From positions 248,001 through 312,000 of the forward strand of contig NZ_SMLL01000004.1 of the NCBI RefSeq assembly GCF_004681965.1: 64,000 nt of DNA, written 5' to 3'. Every line of letters starts with the position of its first letter. Positions within the stretch are counted from its first letter, which is position 1. Of the stretch, positions 46,886-59,658 are shown in pieces. This DNA is from Ramlibacter rhizophilus (GTDB taxonomy: Bacteria; Pseudomonadota; Gammaproteobacteria; Burkholderiales; Burkholderiaceae_C). The translations under genes were made by a program, and so were the position numbers. The notes below the pieces were generated by a model that ran no database searches, was not told the origin of the DNA, and saw only the letters and a list, made by a program, of their open reading frames with translations.

Positions 46886-48612
46886 CCCGCAGCGTCCTCT
46901 ACACCTCCAGCCCGCTGCTGGCGAGCAAGACGCCGGTCTGGCGGAGCAAGCTCATCGTCGGCGGCATGGCACTGGCCTTCGCCGTGCTGGCCGGCCGCGC
47001 CGCCTGGGTGCAGGTCTTCGGCAATGCCTTCTTCCAGCGCCAGGGCGAGGTCCGCTTCGCCCGCACCCTGGAGCTGCCCGCCAACCGCGGCCGCATCCTG
47101 GACCGCCACGGCCTGTTGCTGGCCACCAGCGTGCCGTCCCCCAGCATCTGGGCCATCCCGGAAGACGTGGACGCCGACGACGCGCAGCTGGCCAGGCTCG
47201 CGAAGCTGCTGGACATGCCGTTGGCCGACCTGCGCAAGAAGCTCGCCAACGAGGAAAGAAGCTTCGTCTGGCTGCGCCGCCAGGTGGACGAAGCGGTGGC
47301 CAAGCAGATCGCGGCGCTGGGGCTCAAGGGCATCTACGAGCGCAAGGAATACAAGCGCCAGTACCCCGAGGGCGAAGCGGTCGCGCACGTGGTCGGCTTC
47401 ACCAACGTGGAGGACCAGGGCCAGGAAGGCATCGAGCTGGCCTTCGACAAGGAGCTGGCCGGACGCGCCGGCTCGCGCCGCGTCATCAAGGACCGGCTCG
47501 GCCGCATCATCGAGGACGTGCGCGAGCAGGTGCCGCCGGTGGACGGCCGCGACCTGCAGCTGTCCATCGACAGCAAGGTCCAGTTCTTCGCCTACCAGAA
47601 GCTGCGCGACGCGGTGGTCCAGCACAAGGCCAAGGCCGGCAGCGTGGTGGTGCTCGACGCCCAAAGCGGCGAGGTGCTGGCGCTGGCCAACTACCCCAGC
47701 TACTCGCCCGACCGGCGCGTCAACCTCACCGGCGCCCAGCTTCGCAACCGCGTGCTCACCGACACCTTCGAGCCCGGCTCGACGATGAAGCCCTTCATCG
47801 CCGCGCTCGCGCTCCAGCGCGGGCTGGTGCGGCCCGAAACCCCCATCCAGACGGCCCCCGGCCGCCTGACCATCGGCGGCTCCACCATCAACGACGCGCA
47901 CCCGCACGGCGTGCTGAGCGTCGCCGAGGTGATCCAGAAGTCCAGCAACGTCGGCACCGTCAAGATGGCGATGCAGATGCATCCCCGCGACATGTGGGAG
48001 CTGTACTCCGAAGTCGGCTTCGGCCAGCGTCCCCAGGTGCCTTTCCCCGGCGCCGTCAGCGGGCGGCTGCGTGCCTACAAGACCTGGCGGCCCATCGAGC
48101 AGGCCACCATGAGCTACGGCTACGGCCTGTCCACCAGCCTGTTCCAGCTGGCCCGCGCCTACAGCGTCTTCGCGCGCGACGGCGAGCTGGTGCCGGTGAC
48201 GCTGCTCAAGACCGAACAGCCCGCCGCCGGCGTGCGCGTGTTCGAGGCCCGCCATGCCCAGGCCGTGCGGCAGATGCTGCACATGGCCGCCGGCCCCGGC
48301 GGCACCGCGCCGCAGGCGCAGACCGTGGGCTACTCGGTGGGCGGCAAGACCGGCACCGCGCGCAAGCAGGAAGGCAAGGGCTACGCCGCGGGCAAGTACC
48401 GCGGCTTCTTCGTCGGCATCGCGCCCGTGGACAAGCCCCGCATCGTGGTCGCCGTGATGATCGACGAGCCCAGCGGCGGCACCTATTACGGCGGTGCCGT
48501 CGCCGGGCCCGTGTTCAGCGCCACCGTGCAGCAGACCCTGCGCATGATGGGCGTGCAGCCCGACATGAGCGTCAAGCCGCAGGTCGTCGTGGCGGTGGAG
48601 GAATCGTTCTGA
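46882..48612 (+). CDS. ftsI: Peptidoglycan transpeptidase FtsI (PBP3)
   Basis: A 576-residue class B penicillin-binding protein of the septum. One membrane helix (about 24-42), a pedestal domain opening 'LPANRGRILDRHGLLLATS', then the transpeptidase with Ser300 in 'GSTMKPF', 'KSSNVGTVKM' (SxN) and 'GGKTGTARK' (KTG). It cross-links septal peptidoglycan with FtsW as its glycosyltransferase partner. The start overlaps ftsL by 4 bp; the stop overlaps murE by one base. Confidence 0.97.
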   Translation: MTRSVLYTSSPLLASKTPVWRSKLIVGGMALAFAVLAGRAAWVQVFGNAFFQRQGEVRFARTLELPANRGRILDRHGLLLATSVPSPSIWAIPEDVDADDAQLARLAKLLDMPLADLRKKLANEERSFVWLRRQVDEAVAKQIAALGLKGIYERKEYKRQYPEGEAVAHVVGFTNVEDQGQEGIELAFDKELAGRAGSRRVIKDRLGRIIEDVREQVPPVDGRDLQLSIDSKVQFFAYQKLRDAVVQHKAKAGSVVVLDAQSGEVLALANYPSYSPDRRVNLTGAQLRNRVLTDTFEPGSTMKPFIAALALQRGLVRPETPIQTAPGRLTIGGSTINDAHPHGVLSVAEVIQKSSNVGTVKMAMQMHPRDMWELYSEVGFGQRPQVPFPGAVSGRLRAYKTWRPIEQATMSYGYGLSTSLFQLARAYSVFARDGELVPVTLLKTEQPAAGVRVFEARHAQAVRQMLHMAAGPGGTAPQAQTVGYSVGGKTGTARKQEGKGYAAGKYRGFFVGIAPVDKPRIVVAVMIDEPSGGTYYGGAVAGPVFSATVQQTLRMMGVQPDMSVKPQVVVAVEESF

Positions 48613-50090
48613 TGCTGCGCTTCGACCAGCCCCAGGACGCCGCCTTGTGGCTCGCTGCCCGCGAATGCGGGCAGCTGCACACCGACAGCCGCCGCGTGCA
48701 GGCCGGCGACGGCTTCATCGCCTGGCCCGGCGCAAGCACCGACGCCCGCCGCCACGTGGCCGCGGCCCTGGCCCAGGGCGCGGCCGCCTGCCTGGTGGAG
48801 GCCGAAGGCGTCGAAGCGTTCGACTTCGGCGGCGCGCCGGTGGCCGCCTACCCGGGCCTCAAGGCGGCCAGCGGCCCCATCGCCGCCGCCTTCCTCGGCG
48901 AGCCCAGCGCGCGGCTCGACGTCGTGGCCGTGACCGGCACCAACGGCAAGACCACCACCGCCTGGTGGCTGGCGCAGGCCTTGAGCGCCGCCCGGCCCGA
49001 CGCCGGCTGCGGCGTGGTCGGCACCCTGGGCGTGGGCCGGCCGCCCGAGGTCCAGGGCCTGGGCCTGACCACACCCGACGCGGTGCTGCTGCAGTCCTGG
49101 TTCCGCCGCTTCGCCGACCAGGGCCTGTCCGCCTGCGCCATCGAGGCCTCGTCCATCGGCATCGTCGAGCAGCGCCTGGCCGGCACGCGCATCCGCGTCG
49201 CGGTGTTCACCAACTTCAGCCGCGACCACCTGGACTACCACGGCGACATGGAGGCCTACTGGGCCGCCAAGGCCGAACTCTTTCGCTGGCCCGGCCTGCA
49301 GGCCGCGGTCCTCAACATCGACGACGAGCGCGGCGCGGCACTGGCCGACTCGCTCGCGGCCGCGCGCCTGGACCTGTGGACCGTCTCCTGCCGGACCGCG
49401 GCGCGCCTGCGGGCCGAGTCCATCGAGCACGGCCACGAGGGCCTGGCCTTCGAGGTGGTGGAGGACGGCCAGCGCGTGCCGCTCGCCACCCGCCTCATCG
49501 GCGACTACAACATCAGCAACCTGCTGGGCGTGATCGGCGCGATGCGCGCGCTGGGCGTTGCGCTGCCCGAGGCCGTGCGTGCCTGCGCGGCGCTGCTGCC
49601 CGTGCCGGGCCGCATGGAGGTGCTGCGGGCGGCGGGCGGACCGCTGGTCGCGGTGGACTACGCGCACACGCCCGACGCGCTGGACCAGGCGCTGGCCGCG
49701 CTGCGCCCCCTGGCCGCCGCGCGCGGCGGGCGCCTCTGGTGCGTGTTCGGCTGCGGCGGCGACCGCGACGCGACCAAGCGCCCGCTCATGGCCGCCATCG
49801 CCGAGAAGCACGCCGACCGCGTGGTCGTCACCAGCGACAACCCGCGCAGCGAGAAACCGGAGAACATCATCAGCCAGATCCTTCTGGGCCTGTCCCATCG
49901 CGAGGCGGTCGAGGTCGATGCCGACCGCGCCCGCGCCATCGCCGGCGCCGTGGCGGCCGCCGACGCTCGCGACCTCATCCTGCTGGCCGGCAAGGGCCAC
50001 GAAACCTTCCAGGAAGTGGCCGGCACGCGCCTGCCCTTCGACGACCGCGAACACGCCCGCGCCGCGCTGGCGCGGAGGGCCGCCGCATGA
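48612..50090 (+). CDS. murE: UDP-MurNAc-tripeptide synthetase (meso-DAP adding)
   Basis: A 492-residue Mur ligase that adds meso-diaminopimelate to UDP-MurNAc-L-Ala-D-Glu. The ATP loop is '[14 protein letters not shown]', UDP-site '[19 protein letters not shown]', and the selectivity motif '[12 protein letters not shown]' (Asp409 onward) marks meso-DAP over lysine enzymes. It ends in the ATGA overlap with murF. Confidence 0.97.
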   Translation: MLRFDQPQDAALWLAARECGQLHTDSRRVQAGDGFIAWPGASTDARRHVAAALAQGAAACLVEAEGVEAFDFGGAPVAAYPGLKAASGPIAAAFLGEPSARLDVVAVTGTNGKTTTAWWLAQALSAARPDAGCGVVGTLGVGRPPEVQGLGLTTPDAVLLQSWFRRFADQGLSACAIEASSIGIVEQRLAGTRIRVAVFTNFSRDHLDYHGDMEAYWAAKAELFRWPGLQAAVLNIDDERGAALADSLAAARLDLWTVSCRTAARLRAESIEHGHEGLAFEVVEDGQRVPLATRLIGDYNISNLLGVIGAMRALGVALPEAVRACAALLPVPGRMEVLRAAGGPLVAVDYAHTPDALDQALAALRPLAAARGGRLWCVFGCGGDRDATKRPLMAAIAEKHADRVVVTSDNPRSEKPENIISQILLGLSHREAVEVDADRARAIAGAVAAADARDLILLAGKGHETFQEVAGTRLPFDDREHARAALARRAAA

Positions 50091-51472
50091 TGTTCACGCT
50101 GCAGCAAGCCCTCGACTGGCTGCCCGCATCCACGCTGGTGGGCGAGGGCTCCACGCCGGTCGCCCGCGTGCACACCGACACGCGCACGCTGCAGGCCGGC
50201 GACCTCTTCGTGGCCCTGCGCGGCGAGCGCTTCGACGCCAACGACCTGCTGGCGCAGGCGCGTGCCCAGGGCGCGGCCGCCGTGCTGGCCCACCGCGGCC
50301 GCATCCCCGCCGGCATGAGCGGGGTGGAGGTGGACGACACGCGCCTGGCACTCGGCCAGCTCGCCGCCGCCTGGCGTGCGCGCTTCTCGCTGCCGCTCAT
50401 CGCCGTCACCGGCAGCAACGGCAAGACCACCGTCACGCAGATGGTCGCGGCCATCCTGCGCGCCTGGCAGGGCGACGCCGCCCTGGCCACGCAGGGCAAC
50501 TTCAACAACGACATCGGCCTGCCGCTCACGCTGCTGCGCCTGCGCGACGCGCACCGGGTGGCGGTGCTGGAGCTGGGCATGAACCATCCGGGCGAGATCG
50601 ACTATCTCTCCCGCATCGCCCGGCCCACCGTGGCCCTGGTGAACAACGCCCAGCGCGAGCACCAGGAGTTCATGGCCAGCGTGGAGGCGGTCGCGCGCGA
50701 GAACGGGTCGGTGTTCGCTTCGCTGGCGGAAGGCGGAAGCGCCGTCTTCCCGGCCGGCGACGAATTCAGCGCGCTGTGGCGGCAGATGGCCGGCACCCGC
50801 GCATGCATCACGTTCAGCGGCGCGGCGCAGGCGCCCGCCGCGGACATCGTTCTGGCCGGGTCTGAATGGCAACAGGGACACTGGAAGGTCCGGGCGCAGA
50901 CGCCCCGGGGGCCGCTGCAGTTCCGACTCCATATCGCCGGCCGCCACAACGTGGTCAATGCCCTGGCGGCCACCGCCTGCGCGCTGGCCGCGGGCGCTCC
51001 GCTGGAGGCCATCGCCCAGGGGCTGGAAGCCTTCGAGCCGGTCAAGGGCCGTTCGCGGGCGCTGGCGCTCACGCTCGGCGAGCGCTCGATCACGCTGGTG
51101 GACGACAGCTACAACGCCAACCCCGACTCCGTCCGCGCGGCCATCGACGTGCTGGCCGAACTGCCCGCGCCGCAGCTGCTGGTGCTGGGCGACATGGGCG
51201 AGGTGGGCGAGCAGGGGCCGCAGTTCCATGCCGAGGTCGGCGACTACGCGCGGGCGCGTGGCATCCCGCACCTGTTCACGCTGGGCGAACAGGCGCGCGG
51301 CATGCGCGGGCGGCACTTCGAGCGCATCGAGGATCTGCTCGCCGAGGCGCAGGCGCTGCTGCCCACGCTGGGCAGCGTGCTGGTCAAGGGCTCGCGCTTC
51401 ATGAAGATGGAGCGGGTGGTGCAGGCGCTGGCCGAGGCAGCGCCGTCGCCGGGAGGACCCGCATGCTCCTGA
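50087..51472 (+). CDS. murF: UDP-MurNAc-tripeptide D-Ala-D-Ala ligase
   Basis: A 461-residue Mur ligase that attaches D-Ala-D-Ala to the tripeptide precursor, completing the pentapeptide. '[23 protein letters not shown]', ATP loop '[18 protein letters not shown]', '[13 protein letters not shown]', '[11 protein letters not shown]' and '[15 protein letters not shown]' are all MurF-typical. Two ATG codons are adjacent; the first overlaps murE. Its 3' end overlaps mraY by 10 bp. D-Ala-D-Ala comes from Ddl, encoded at 57890. Confidence 0.97.
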   Translation: MMFTLQQALDWLPASTLVGEGSTPVARVHTDTRTLQAGDLFVALRGERFDANDLLAQARAQGAAAVLAHRGRIPAGMSGVEVDDTRLALGQLAAAWRARFSLPLIAVTGSNGKTTVTQMVAAILRAWQGDAALATQGNFNNDIGLPLTLLRLRDAHRVAVLELGMNHPGEIDYLSRIARPTVALVNNAQREHQEFMASVEAVARENGSVFASLAEGGSAVFPAGDEFSALWRQMAGTRACITFSGAAQAPAADIVLAGSEWQQGHWKVRAQTPRGPLQFRLHIAGRHNVVNALAATACALAAGAPLEAIAQGLEAFEPVKGRSRALALTLGERSITLVDDSYNANPDSVRAAIDVLAELPAPQLLVLGDMGEVGEQGPQFHAEVGDYARARGIPHLFTLGEQARGMRGRHFERIEDLLAEAQALLPTLGSVLVKGSRFMKMERVVQALAEAAPSPGGPACS

Positions 51473-52641
51473 GCCTGTCCATCTGGCTGCAGTCGCTCTC
51501 GCCGGAATTCGGATTCCTGCGGGTGTTCCAGTACATCACCTTCCGCGCCGTGATGGCCGCCATGACGGCCCTGCTGATCGGCATCGGCGCCGGGCCCTGG
51601 GTGATCCGCCGCCTGACCGAACTCAAGATCGGCCAGCCGGTGCGCGACTACGCGATGCAGACGCACCTGGTCAAGAGCGGCACGCCCACCATGGGCGGCG
51701 TCCTGATCCTGATCTCCATCGCCATCTCCACCCTGCTGTGGTTCGACCTGGCCAACCGCTTCGTGTGGATCGTGCTGATCGTCACCCTGGGCTTCGGGAT
51801 GATCGGCTGGGCCGACGACTGGCGCAAGGTCGTGCGAAAGGACCCCGAGGGCATGCGCTCGCGCGAGAAGTATTTCTGGCAATCCGTCATCGGCCTCATC
51901 GCCGCGGTCTACCTGGTCTTCAGCATCTCGGAAAGCTCCAACCTGCGCGTCGTGGAGCTGTTCTTCAACTGGGTCGTCTCGGGCTTCGACGTCGACCTGC
52001 CGCCCAAGGCCGGCCTGCTGGTGCCCTTCTTCAAGGAAGTGAGCTATCCGCTGGGCGTGTTCGGTTTCGTGATCCTCACCTACCTGGTGATCGTGGGCGC
52101 GAGCAACGCCGTCAACCTCACCGACGGCCTGGACGGCCTGGCCATCATGCCGGTGGTGATGGTCGGCTCGGCCCTGGGCGTGTTCGCCTACGTCACGGGC
52201 AGTGCGGTGTATTCGCGCTACCTGCTGTTCCCCTACATCCCCGGCGCGGGCGAACTCCTCATCTTCTGCGCCGCCATGGCCGGCGCCGGCCTGGCCTTCC
52301 TCTGGTTCAACACCTACCCGGCGCAGGTCTTCATGGGCGACGTGGGCGCACTCGCGCTCGGCGGCGCGCTCGGGACCATCGCCATCATCGTGCGCCAGGA
52401 GATCGTGCTGGCGATCATGGGCGGCGTCTTCGTGGTGGAGGCGCTGTCGGTCATGGTGCAGGTGATGTACTTCAAGTACACCAAGAAGCGCTTCGGCGAG
52501 GGGCGGCGAATCCTCAAGATGGCGCCGCTGCACCACCACTTCGAGAAGAGCGGCTGGAAGGAGACGCAGGTGGTCGTGCGTTTCTGGATCATCACCATGC
52601 TGTTGTGCCTGGTGGGCCTGTCCACCCTGAAGCTGCGGTGA
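51463..52641 (+). CDS. mraY: Phospho-MurNAc-pentapeptide translocase
   Basis: A 392-residue membrane enzyme with about ten helices that makes lipid I on undecaprenyl phosphate. Key motifs are '[13 protein letters not shown]', the catalytic Asp pair in 'GWADDWRKV', '[13 protein letters not shown]', '[12 protein letters not shown]' and the histidine loop '[23 protein letters not shown]'. It is about 30 residues longer than the E. coli protein; the extra part lies in the loop near 160-190. The start overlaps the murF end. Confidence 0.97.
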   Translation: MLLSLSIWLQSLSPEFGFLRVFQYITFRAVMAAMTALLIGIGAGPWVIRRLTELKIGQPVRDYAMQTHLVKSGTPTMGGVLILISIAISTLLWFDLANRFVWIVLIVTLGFGMIGWADDWRKVVRKDPEGMRSREKYFWQSVIGLIAAVYLVFSISESSNLRVVELFFNWVVSGFDVDLPPKAGLLVPFFKEVSYPLGVFGFVILTYLVIVGASNAVNLTDGLDGLAIMPVVMVGSALGVFAYVTGSAVYSRYLLFPYIPGAGELLIFCAAMAGAGLAFLWFNTYPAQVFMGDVGALALGGALGTIAIIVRQEIVLAIMGGVFVVEALSVMVQVMYFKYTKKRFGEGRRILKMAPLHHHFEKSGWKETQVVVRFWIITMLLCLVGLSTLKLR

Positions 52642-52646
52642 GCGCC

Positions 52647-54158
52647 ATGGCCCTCCACGATCAGCACGTCCTCATCCTCGGCCTCGGCGCCTCGGGCCTG
52701 GCCATGGCGCGCTGGTGCGCTCGCGAGGGCGCGCGCGTGACCGTGGCCGACACCCGGGAGGCGCCGCCGCAGCTGGTGGTCCTGCGCGAGGCCGTGCCCG
52801 AGGCGCGCTTCATCGCCGGCCCGCTCGACGCGGCGCTCCTGGCGGGGGACACGGCAGCGGTCTTCCGCAGCCCCGGCCTGTCGCCCGCACAGGTGGCCCC
52901 GGTGCAGGAGGCAGCCCGCGCCCGGGGCCTGCGCATCGGCGGCGAGCTGGACCTCTTCATGGAGGCTTTGGCCACGCTCAAGGCCGAGCAGGGCTACGCG
53001 CCCGCCCTCATCGCCATCACGGGCACCAACGGCAAGACCACGGTCACGTCGCTCACGGGGCAGCTCGTCGAGCGCTGTGGCCGGACGGTGGCGGTGGCCG
53101 GCAACATCGGCCCGTCGCTGCTGGACACGCTGGCCGCCAAGCGTGATGCGCAGGCGCTCCCCCAGACCTGGGTGCTGGAGCTCTCGAGCTTCCAGCTCGA
53201 GGGCGTGGAGGGCTTCGAGCCCAGCGCCGCCGCGGTGCTGAACATCTCGCAGGACCACCTGGACTGGCATGGCGACCTGGCCGCGTACGCCGCGGCGAAG
53301 GCGCGCATCTTCGGCCAGGGCGCCATGATGGTGCTCAATCGCGAAGACCCGGTCGTCATGGCCATGCGGCCGGCGCCGGTGCGCCTCAAGGGCGGCCGCA
53401 TGGAGCAGCGCCCCTGCATCACCTTCGGCGGCGACCTGCCGCAGCGCCCCGGCGACTTCGGCATCGAGAACGTCAACGGCATGGCCTGGCTGGTGCGCGC
53501 CCTGGAGTCCGACGAAACGCACAAGCGCCGCAAGGACGAGGCCGAGGAACTGCACCTGCAGCGACTCATGCCCGCCGACGCGCTGCGCATCCGGGGCCGG
53601 CACAACGCCGTCAACGCGCTCTCGGCCCTGGCGCTGGCCACGGCCTGGGGCTGTCCGCTCGCGCCCATGCTGTATGGCCTGCGCGAGTACCGGGGCGAGC
53701 CGCACCGCGTGGAGCCCGTGGGCATCGTGGAGGGCGTCGAGTACTTCGACGACAGCAAGGGCACCAACGTGGGCGCCACGGTGGCCGCGCTGCAGGGCCT
53801 GGGCGCCGAGCGCCGGCTGGTCGTGATCCTGGGCGGCGACGGCAAGGGGCAGGACTTCTCGCCGCTGGCCGAGCCGCTGTCGCGGCATGCCCGCGCGGCG
53901 GTCCTGATCGGGCGCGATGCGCCGCGGCTGCGCGAGGCGCTCGGCGCCTGCGGCGTCGAGCTGGCCAGCGCCGACACGCTGGAGGACGCCGTGCGCATCG
54001 CCACGCAGCGCGCGCAGCCCGGCGACGCGGTGCTCATGTCGCCCGCCTGCGCCAGCCTGGACATGTTCGACAACTACGGGCACCGCGCCCGCGTCTTCCG
54101 CGCCGCCGTGCAGCAGGTCGCCGACGACGCCGGCGTGGTGCTGGAGGTGCAGCCGTGA
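52647..54158 (+). CDS. murD: UDP-MurNAc-L-alanine:D-glutamate ligase
   Basis: A Mur ligase of 503 residues, about 60 longer than the E. coli enzyme. '[16 protein letters not shown]' forms the UDP-site fold, '[13 protein letters not shown]' the ATP loop, '[32 protein letters not shown]' the Mg/substrate strand, and '[19 protein letters not shown]' the C-terminal domain. The extra length is an insertion of charged residues ('[21 protein letters not shown]') in the central domain. It starts 5 bp after mraY. Confidence 0.96.
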   Translation: MALHDQHVLILGLGASGLAMARWCAREGARVTVADTREAPPQLVVLREAVPEARFIAGPLDAALLAGDTAAVFRSPGLSPAQVAPVQEAARARGLRIGGELDLFMEALATLKAEQGYAPALIAITGTNGKTTVTSLTGQLVERCGRTVAVAGNIGPSLLDTLAAKRDAQALPQTWVLELSSFQLEGVEGFEPSAAAVLNISQDHLDWHGDLAAYAAAKARIFGQGAMMVLNREDPVVMAMRPAPVRLKGGRMEQRPCITFGGDLPQRPGDFGIENVNGMAWLVRALESDETHKRRKDEAEELHLQRLMPADALRIRGRHNAVNALSALALATAWGCPLAPMLYGLREYRGEPHRVEPVGIVEGVEYFDDSKGTNVGATVAALQGLGAERRLVVILGGDGKGQDFSPLAEPLSRHARAAVLIGRDAPRLREALGACGVELASADTLEDAVRIATQRAQPGDAVLMSPACASLDMFDNYGHRARVFRAAVQQVADDAGVVLEVQP

Positions 54159-55414
54159 TCGCGCGCCTGACTTCCGGCATCGCCGACCGCTTCGGCCGCC
54201 TGGTCGCCGGCACGCCGCGCGAGGGCGGGCCGCTGCCGGTGCGGCTGTCCGGCTATTCCCGCCAGGCCGCGCCCGCCCGCGCGCAGGTCTTCGACCAGGC
54301 GCTGGTCTGGGTGGCCGTGGGCCTGATGATGTTCGGCCTGGTGATGGTGTTCTCGGCCTCCATCGCCATGCCCGACAACCCGCGCTTCGCGCGCTACAGC
54401 CAGTTCCATTTCTTCACGCGGCACCTGATCGCCATCGCCACCGGCTTCGTGGCCGCGCTGCTGGCCTTCCAGATCCCCGTGGCCACCTGGGAGCGGCTCG
54501 CCCCCTGGCTCTTCGTGGGCGCGCTGGTGCTGCTCATCGCGGTGCTGGTGCCGGGCATCGGCTCCGTGGTCAACGGCGCGCGGCGCTGGATCTCGCTGGG
54601 CTTCATCAACTTCCAGCCCTCGGAGCTGGCCAAGCTCGCGGTCGTCCTGTACGCGGCCAACTACATGGTCCGCAAGATGGAGGTCAAGGAGCGGTTCTTC
54701 CGCGCGGTGCTCCCCATGGCCGTGGCCGTGGGCGTCGTGGGCCTGCTGCTGCTGGCCGAGCCGGACATGGGCGCCTTCCTGGTGATCGCGGTCATCGCCA
54801 TGGGCATCCTGTTCCTGGGCGGTGTCAACGCGCGCATGTTCTTCCTCATCGCCGCCGTGCTGGTCGTCGCCTTCGGCGTGATGATCGCCTTGTCGGACTG
54901 GCGGCGCGAGCGCATCTTCGCCTACCTGGATCCCTGGAGCGAAAAGCACGCGCTGGGCAAGGGCTACCAGCTCTCGCACTCGCTCATCGCCATTGGCCGG
55001 GGCGAGATCTTCGGCGTGGGACTGGGCGGCAGCGTGGAGAAGCTGCACTGGCTGCCCGAGGCGCACACCGACTTCCTGCTCGCGGTCATCGGCGAGGAGT
55101 TCGGCTTCATCGGCCTCTTGTGCCTGATCGTCGCCTTCCTCTGGCTCACGCGACGCATCATGCACATCGGCCGCCAGGCCATCGCCATGGACCGCCTCTT
55201 CGCCGGCCTGGTCGCGCAGGGCATCGGCGTGTGGATCGGCTTCCAGGCCTTCATCAACATGGGCGTGAACCTCGGGGCCCTGCCCACCAAGGGCCTCACG
55301 CTGCCGCTCATGAGCTATGGCGGCTCCGCCATCCTGATGAACCTCGTGGCGCTGGCGGTCGTCTTGCGGATCGACTTCGAGAACCGCGTTCTGATGAGAG
55401 GCGGCCGTCCATGA
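54155..55414 (+). CDS. ftsW: Septal peptidoglycan polymerase FtsW
   Basis: A 419-residue SEDS-family glycosyltransferase with about ten membrane helices and a cytoplasmic N-terminal tail of about 45 residues. '[26 protein letters not shown]', '[21 protein letters not shown]', '[15 protein letters not shown]' (with the conserved Asp) and '[25 protein letters not shown]' are diagnostic. It polymerises lipid II for the septum together with FtsI. It has a GTG start overlapping murD by 4 bp. Confidence 0.96.
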   Translation: MIARLTSGIADRFGRLVAGTPREGGPLPVRLSGYSRQAAPARAQVFDQALVWVAVGLMMFGLVMVFSASIAMPDNPRFARYSQFHFFTRHLIAIATGFVAALLAFQIPVATWERLAPWLFVGALVLLIAVLVPGIGSVVNGARRWISLGFINFQPSELAKLAVVLYAANYMVRKMEVKERFFRAVLPMAVAVGVVGLLLLAEPDMGAFLVIAVIAMGILFLGGVNARMFFLIAAVLVVAFGVMIALSDWRRERIFAYLDPWSEKHALGKGYQLSHSLIAIGRGEIFGVGLGGSVEKLHWLPEAHTDFLLAVIGEEFGFIGLLCLIVAFLWLTRRIMHIGRQAIAMDRLFAGLVAQGIGVWIGFQAFINMGVNLGALPTKGLTLPLMSYGGSAILMNLVALAVVLRIDFENRVLMRGGRP

Positions 55415-56481
55415 GCACGGCCCTCATCATGGCCGGCGGCACCGGTGGCCACATCTTCCCCGGCCTCGCCGTGGCCGAGGCCCTGCGTGAGAAGGGTTGG
55501 CTCGTCGTCTGGATGGGCGCGCCCGAGAGCATGGAAAGCCGCCTCGTTCCCGAGCGCGGCTTCGACTTCGAGCCGGTGTCCTTCGGCGGCGTGCGGGGCA
55601 AGGACATCAAGACCTACGTGCTGCTGCCGCTCAAGCTGCAGCGCGCCTTCTGGCAGGCCGCGCGCGTGATCCGCCGCATCAAGCCCGACGTGGTCCTCGG
55701 GCTGGGTGGCTACATCAGCTTCCCGGGCGGGATGATGGGCGTGCTCCAGGGCAAGCCGCTGGTGCTGCACGAGCAGAACTCGCGCGCCGGCATGGCCAAC
55801 AAGGTGCTTGCGGGCGTGGCCGACCGCGTCTTCACCGCCTTTCCGGGCGTGCTGTCCAAGGCCGAATGCATCGGCAACCCGCTGCGCGAGAGCTTCCTGC
55901 GCCAGCCGCCGCCGGCCGAGCGGCTCGGCGCGCGCAGCGGCCCGCTGCGCCTGCTGGTGGTGGGCGGCAGCCTCGGCGCCCGCGCGCTCAACGAGCTGGT
56001 GCCGCAGGCGCTCAAGCGCCTGCCCGCCTCGCACCGGCCGCAGGTGCTGCACCAGAGCGGCGTGCGCATGATCGAGGAGCTGCGCACGCACTACCAGTCG
56101 GCCGGGGTGGAGGCCGAACTCACGCCTTTCATCGAGGACACGGCGCGGGCCTATGCCGAGGCCGACCTCATCGTCTGCCGCGCCGGCGCGAGCACCGTCA
56201 CCGAGATTGCCGCGGTGGGTGCGGCTGCGGTCTACGTGCCCTTTCCGCACGCGGTGGACGACCACCAGACCAGCAATGCGCGCTTCATCGTCGATGCCGG
56301 TGGCGGCTGGCTGATGCAGCAGCGCGAACTCACTCCCGAATGGCTCGCCAGCCTGCTGGCGCGGGTCAACCGGGCCGAACTCATTCAGAAAGCCCAGGCC
56401 GCCAAGGCGGTGGAGAAGACCGGCGCCACCGCCGCGATCGTCGCCGCGTGCGAGCAGCTGGTGCAGGAGAGCAAGCGGTGA
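55411..56481 (+). CDS. murG: UDP-GlcNAc:lipid I N-acetylglucosaminyltransferase
   Basis: A 356-residue GT28 enzyme on the inner face of the membrane, forming lipid II. '[20 protein letters not shown]' near the N-terminus, '[16 protein letters not shown]', '[17 protein letters not shown]' and '[38 protein letters not shown]' in the donor site are standard. The start overlaps the ftsW stop by 4 bp, and the stop overlaps the murC GTG. Confidence 0.97.
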   Translation: MSTALIMAGGTGGHIFPGLAVAEALREKGWLVVWMGAPESMESRLVPERGFDFEPVSFGGVRGKDIKTYVLLPLKLQRAFWQAARVIRRIKPDVVLGLGGYISFPGGMMGVLQGKPLVLHEQNSRAGMANKVLAGVADRVFTAFPGVLSKAECIGNPLRESFLRQPPPAERLGARSGPLRLLVVGGSLGARALNELVPQALKRLPASHRPQVLHQSGVRMIEELRTHYQSAGVEAELTPFIEDTARAYAEADLIVCRAGASTVTEIAAVGAAAVYVPFPHAVDDHQTSNARFIVDAGGGWLMQQRELTPEWLASLLARVNRAELIQKAQAAKAVEKTGATAAIVAACEQLVQESKR

Positions 56482-57889
56482 AGCACGCCGTCAAGCACAT
56501 TCATTTCGTCGGCGTCGGCGGCTCGGGCATGTCCGGCATCGCCGAGGTCCTCCTCAACCTGGGCTACCAGATCTCCGGCTCGGACCTCGCCGACAGCGCC
56601 ACGCTGCGCCGCCTGGCCGGCCTGGGCGTGCGCACCTGCATCGGCCACGAGGCCGCGCACATCCAGGGCGCCGACGCGGTGGTCACGTCCACGGCGGTGC
56701 AGGCCGACAACCCCGAGGTGGTCGCCGCCCGGGCCCGCAAGATCCCCGTGGTGCCGCGCGCCATGATGCTGGCCGAGCTGATGCGCCTGAAGCAGGGCAT
56801 CGCCATCGCGGGCACGCACGGCAAGACCACCACCACCAGCCTGGTGGCCAGCGTGCTGGCCGAGGGCGGCCTGGACCCCACCTTCGTCATCGGCGGGCGC
56901 CTCAACAGCGCGGGCGCCAATGCCAAGCTGGGTGCGGGCGAGTACATCGTGGTGGAGGCCGACGAGTCCGACGCCTCCTTCCTGAACCTGATGCCGGTCA
57001 TGTCGGTGGTGACCAACATCGACGCGGACCACATGGAGACCTACGGCCACGACTTCGGCCGGCTCAAGGGCGCCTTCCTGGACTTCCTGCACCGCATGCC
57101 TTTCTACGGCACGGCCATCCTCTGCGTGGACGATCCGGTGGTGCGCGAGATCGTCCCCGACGTGCAGTGCCCCATCACCAGCTATGGCGTCAGCGAGGAC
57201 GCGCAGGTGCGGGCCGTGGACATCCGTGCCGTGGGCCCGCAGATGCATTTCACCGTGCAGCGGCGCAATGGCGTCGTGCTGCCGGACCTGCAGGTGAGGC
57301 TCAACCTCGCGGGCCACCACAACGTGCTCAACGCGCTGTCGGCCATCGCCGTCGCCGTGGAGCTGAACGTTCCGGACGCGGCGGTCTGCAAGGCCTTGGC
57401 CGAATTCCGCGGCGTGGGCCGCCGTTTCCAGAGCTATGGCGAGCTGCCCGTGTCCCCCGCCAACGGCGGCGGCCGCTTCACCGTGATCGAGGACTACGGC
57501 CACCACCCGGTCGAACTCGCCGCCACCCTGGCCGCCGCGCGCGGCGCCTATCCCGGCCGGCGCCTGGTGCTGGCCTTCCAGCCGCACCGCTACAGCCGCA
57601 CGCGCGACTGCTTCGAGGACTTCGTCAAGGTGATGGGCCATGCCGACGCGGTGCTGCTGGCCGAGGTGTACGCGGCCGGAGAAGCGCCCATCGTCGCGGC
57701 CGACGGGCGCTCGCTCGCCCGTGCCGTGCGCGTGGCAGGCAAGGTCGAGCCCATCTTCGTGGACGACATCGGCGACATGCCGCAGGCCATCCGCGAGATC
57801 GCGCGCGACGGCGACGTGGTCATGTGCATGGGCGCGGGCTCCATCGGCGGCGTGCCGGCCCGGCTGGTGGACTTGTCGGGGAGCGCGGC

Positions 57890-57893
<4 letters not shown>
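56478..57893 (+). CDS. murC: UDP-N-acetylmuramate:L-alanine ligase
   Basis: A 471-residue Mur ligase. '[31 protein letters not shown]' is the UDP-binding fold, '[18 protein letters not shown]' the ATP loop, '[31 protein letters not shown]' the catalytic strand and '[17 protein letters not shown]' a MurC marker. The GTG start at 56478 overlaps the murG stop by 4 bp. No murB follows; the next gene is ddl. Confidence 0.97.
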
Positions 57894-58854
<961 letters not shown>

Positions 58855-58858
<4 letters not shown>

Positions 58859-59649
58859 GAACGCGCGCCGCCCCGGTCGTCCCCATGGACGTGCGCCTCA
58901 TGAACGCCACCGCGATGCTGCTGTTCGCGGCCGTGGCGCTCATGGCCGTTGCCGCCCTGGGGACCTGGGCGCTGCGCCATCCGCTTTTCTCGCTCGGCCA
59001 CATCACCGTCGCCGGCGACGTGGCGCACAGCAGCGCCTCGACCCTGCGCGCCAACGTCGCGCCGCGCCTGGCGGGCAACTTCTTCACCGTGGACCTGGCC
59101 CAGGTGCGCCAGGCTTTCGTGGACGTCCCCTGGGTGCGCCAGGCCGTGGTGCGGCGCGCGTTTCCGAACGGCCTGCGCGTGGTGCTGGAGGAGCACCAGC
59201 CGGTGGCCCTGTGGGGCGCCGACGGCGACGCCACGCTGGTCAACTCCCACGGCGAGGTGTTCGAGGCCAACGTGGGCGAGATCGACGTCGAGGCGCTGCC
59301 ACGCCTGTCCGGCCCGGCCTCGCAGTCGGCCGCGGTCCTCGCGACCTACCGCGTGCTCGCGCCCCTGTTCCAGGGCATCGAGCTGCCCATCGAGCAGCTC
59401 ACGCTGACCGGGCGCGGCAGCTGGCAGGTGGTCCTGGACAGCGGCGCCAAGGTCGAACTGGGCCGGGGCAGCACCGAGGAAGTGCAGGCGCGCGCGCAGC
59501 GCTTCGTGCTCACGATCACGCAGGCGGCGGGGCGCTACGGGCGCCGGCCCGAGGCGCTCGTGGCCGCGGACCTGCGGCACGCGGACGGGTATGCGATTCG
59601 ATTGAGGGGCGTCAGCACCGTGGGTGCGGATGCACAGCAGAAAAAGTAG
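58855..59649 (+). CDS. ftsQ: Cell division protein FtsQ
   Basis: A 264-residue bitopic protein. A short cytoplasmic tail is followed by one membrane helix ('[24 protein letters not shown]'), then the POTRA domain ('[23 protein letters not shown]', '[31 protein letters not shown]') and the beta domain. It links FtsL/FtsB and the septal synthases. The start overlaps ddl; a 9-bp gap leads to ftsA. Confidence 0.94.
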
Positions 59650-59658
59650 AGGAACACG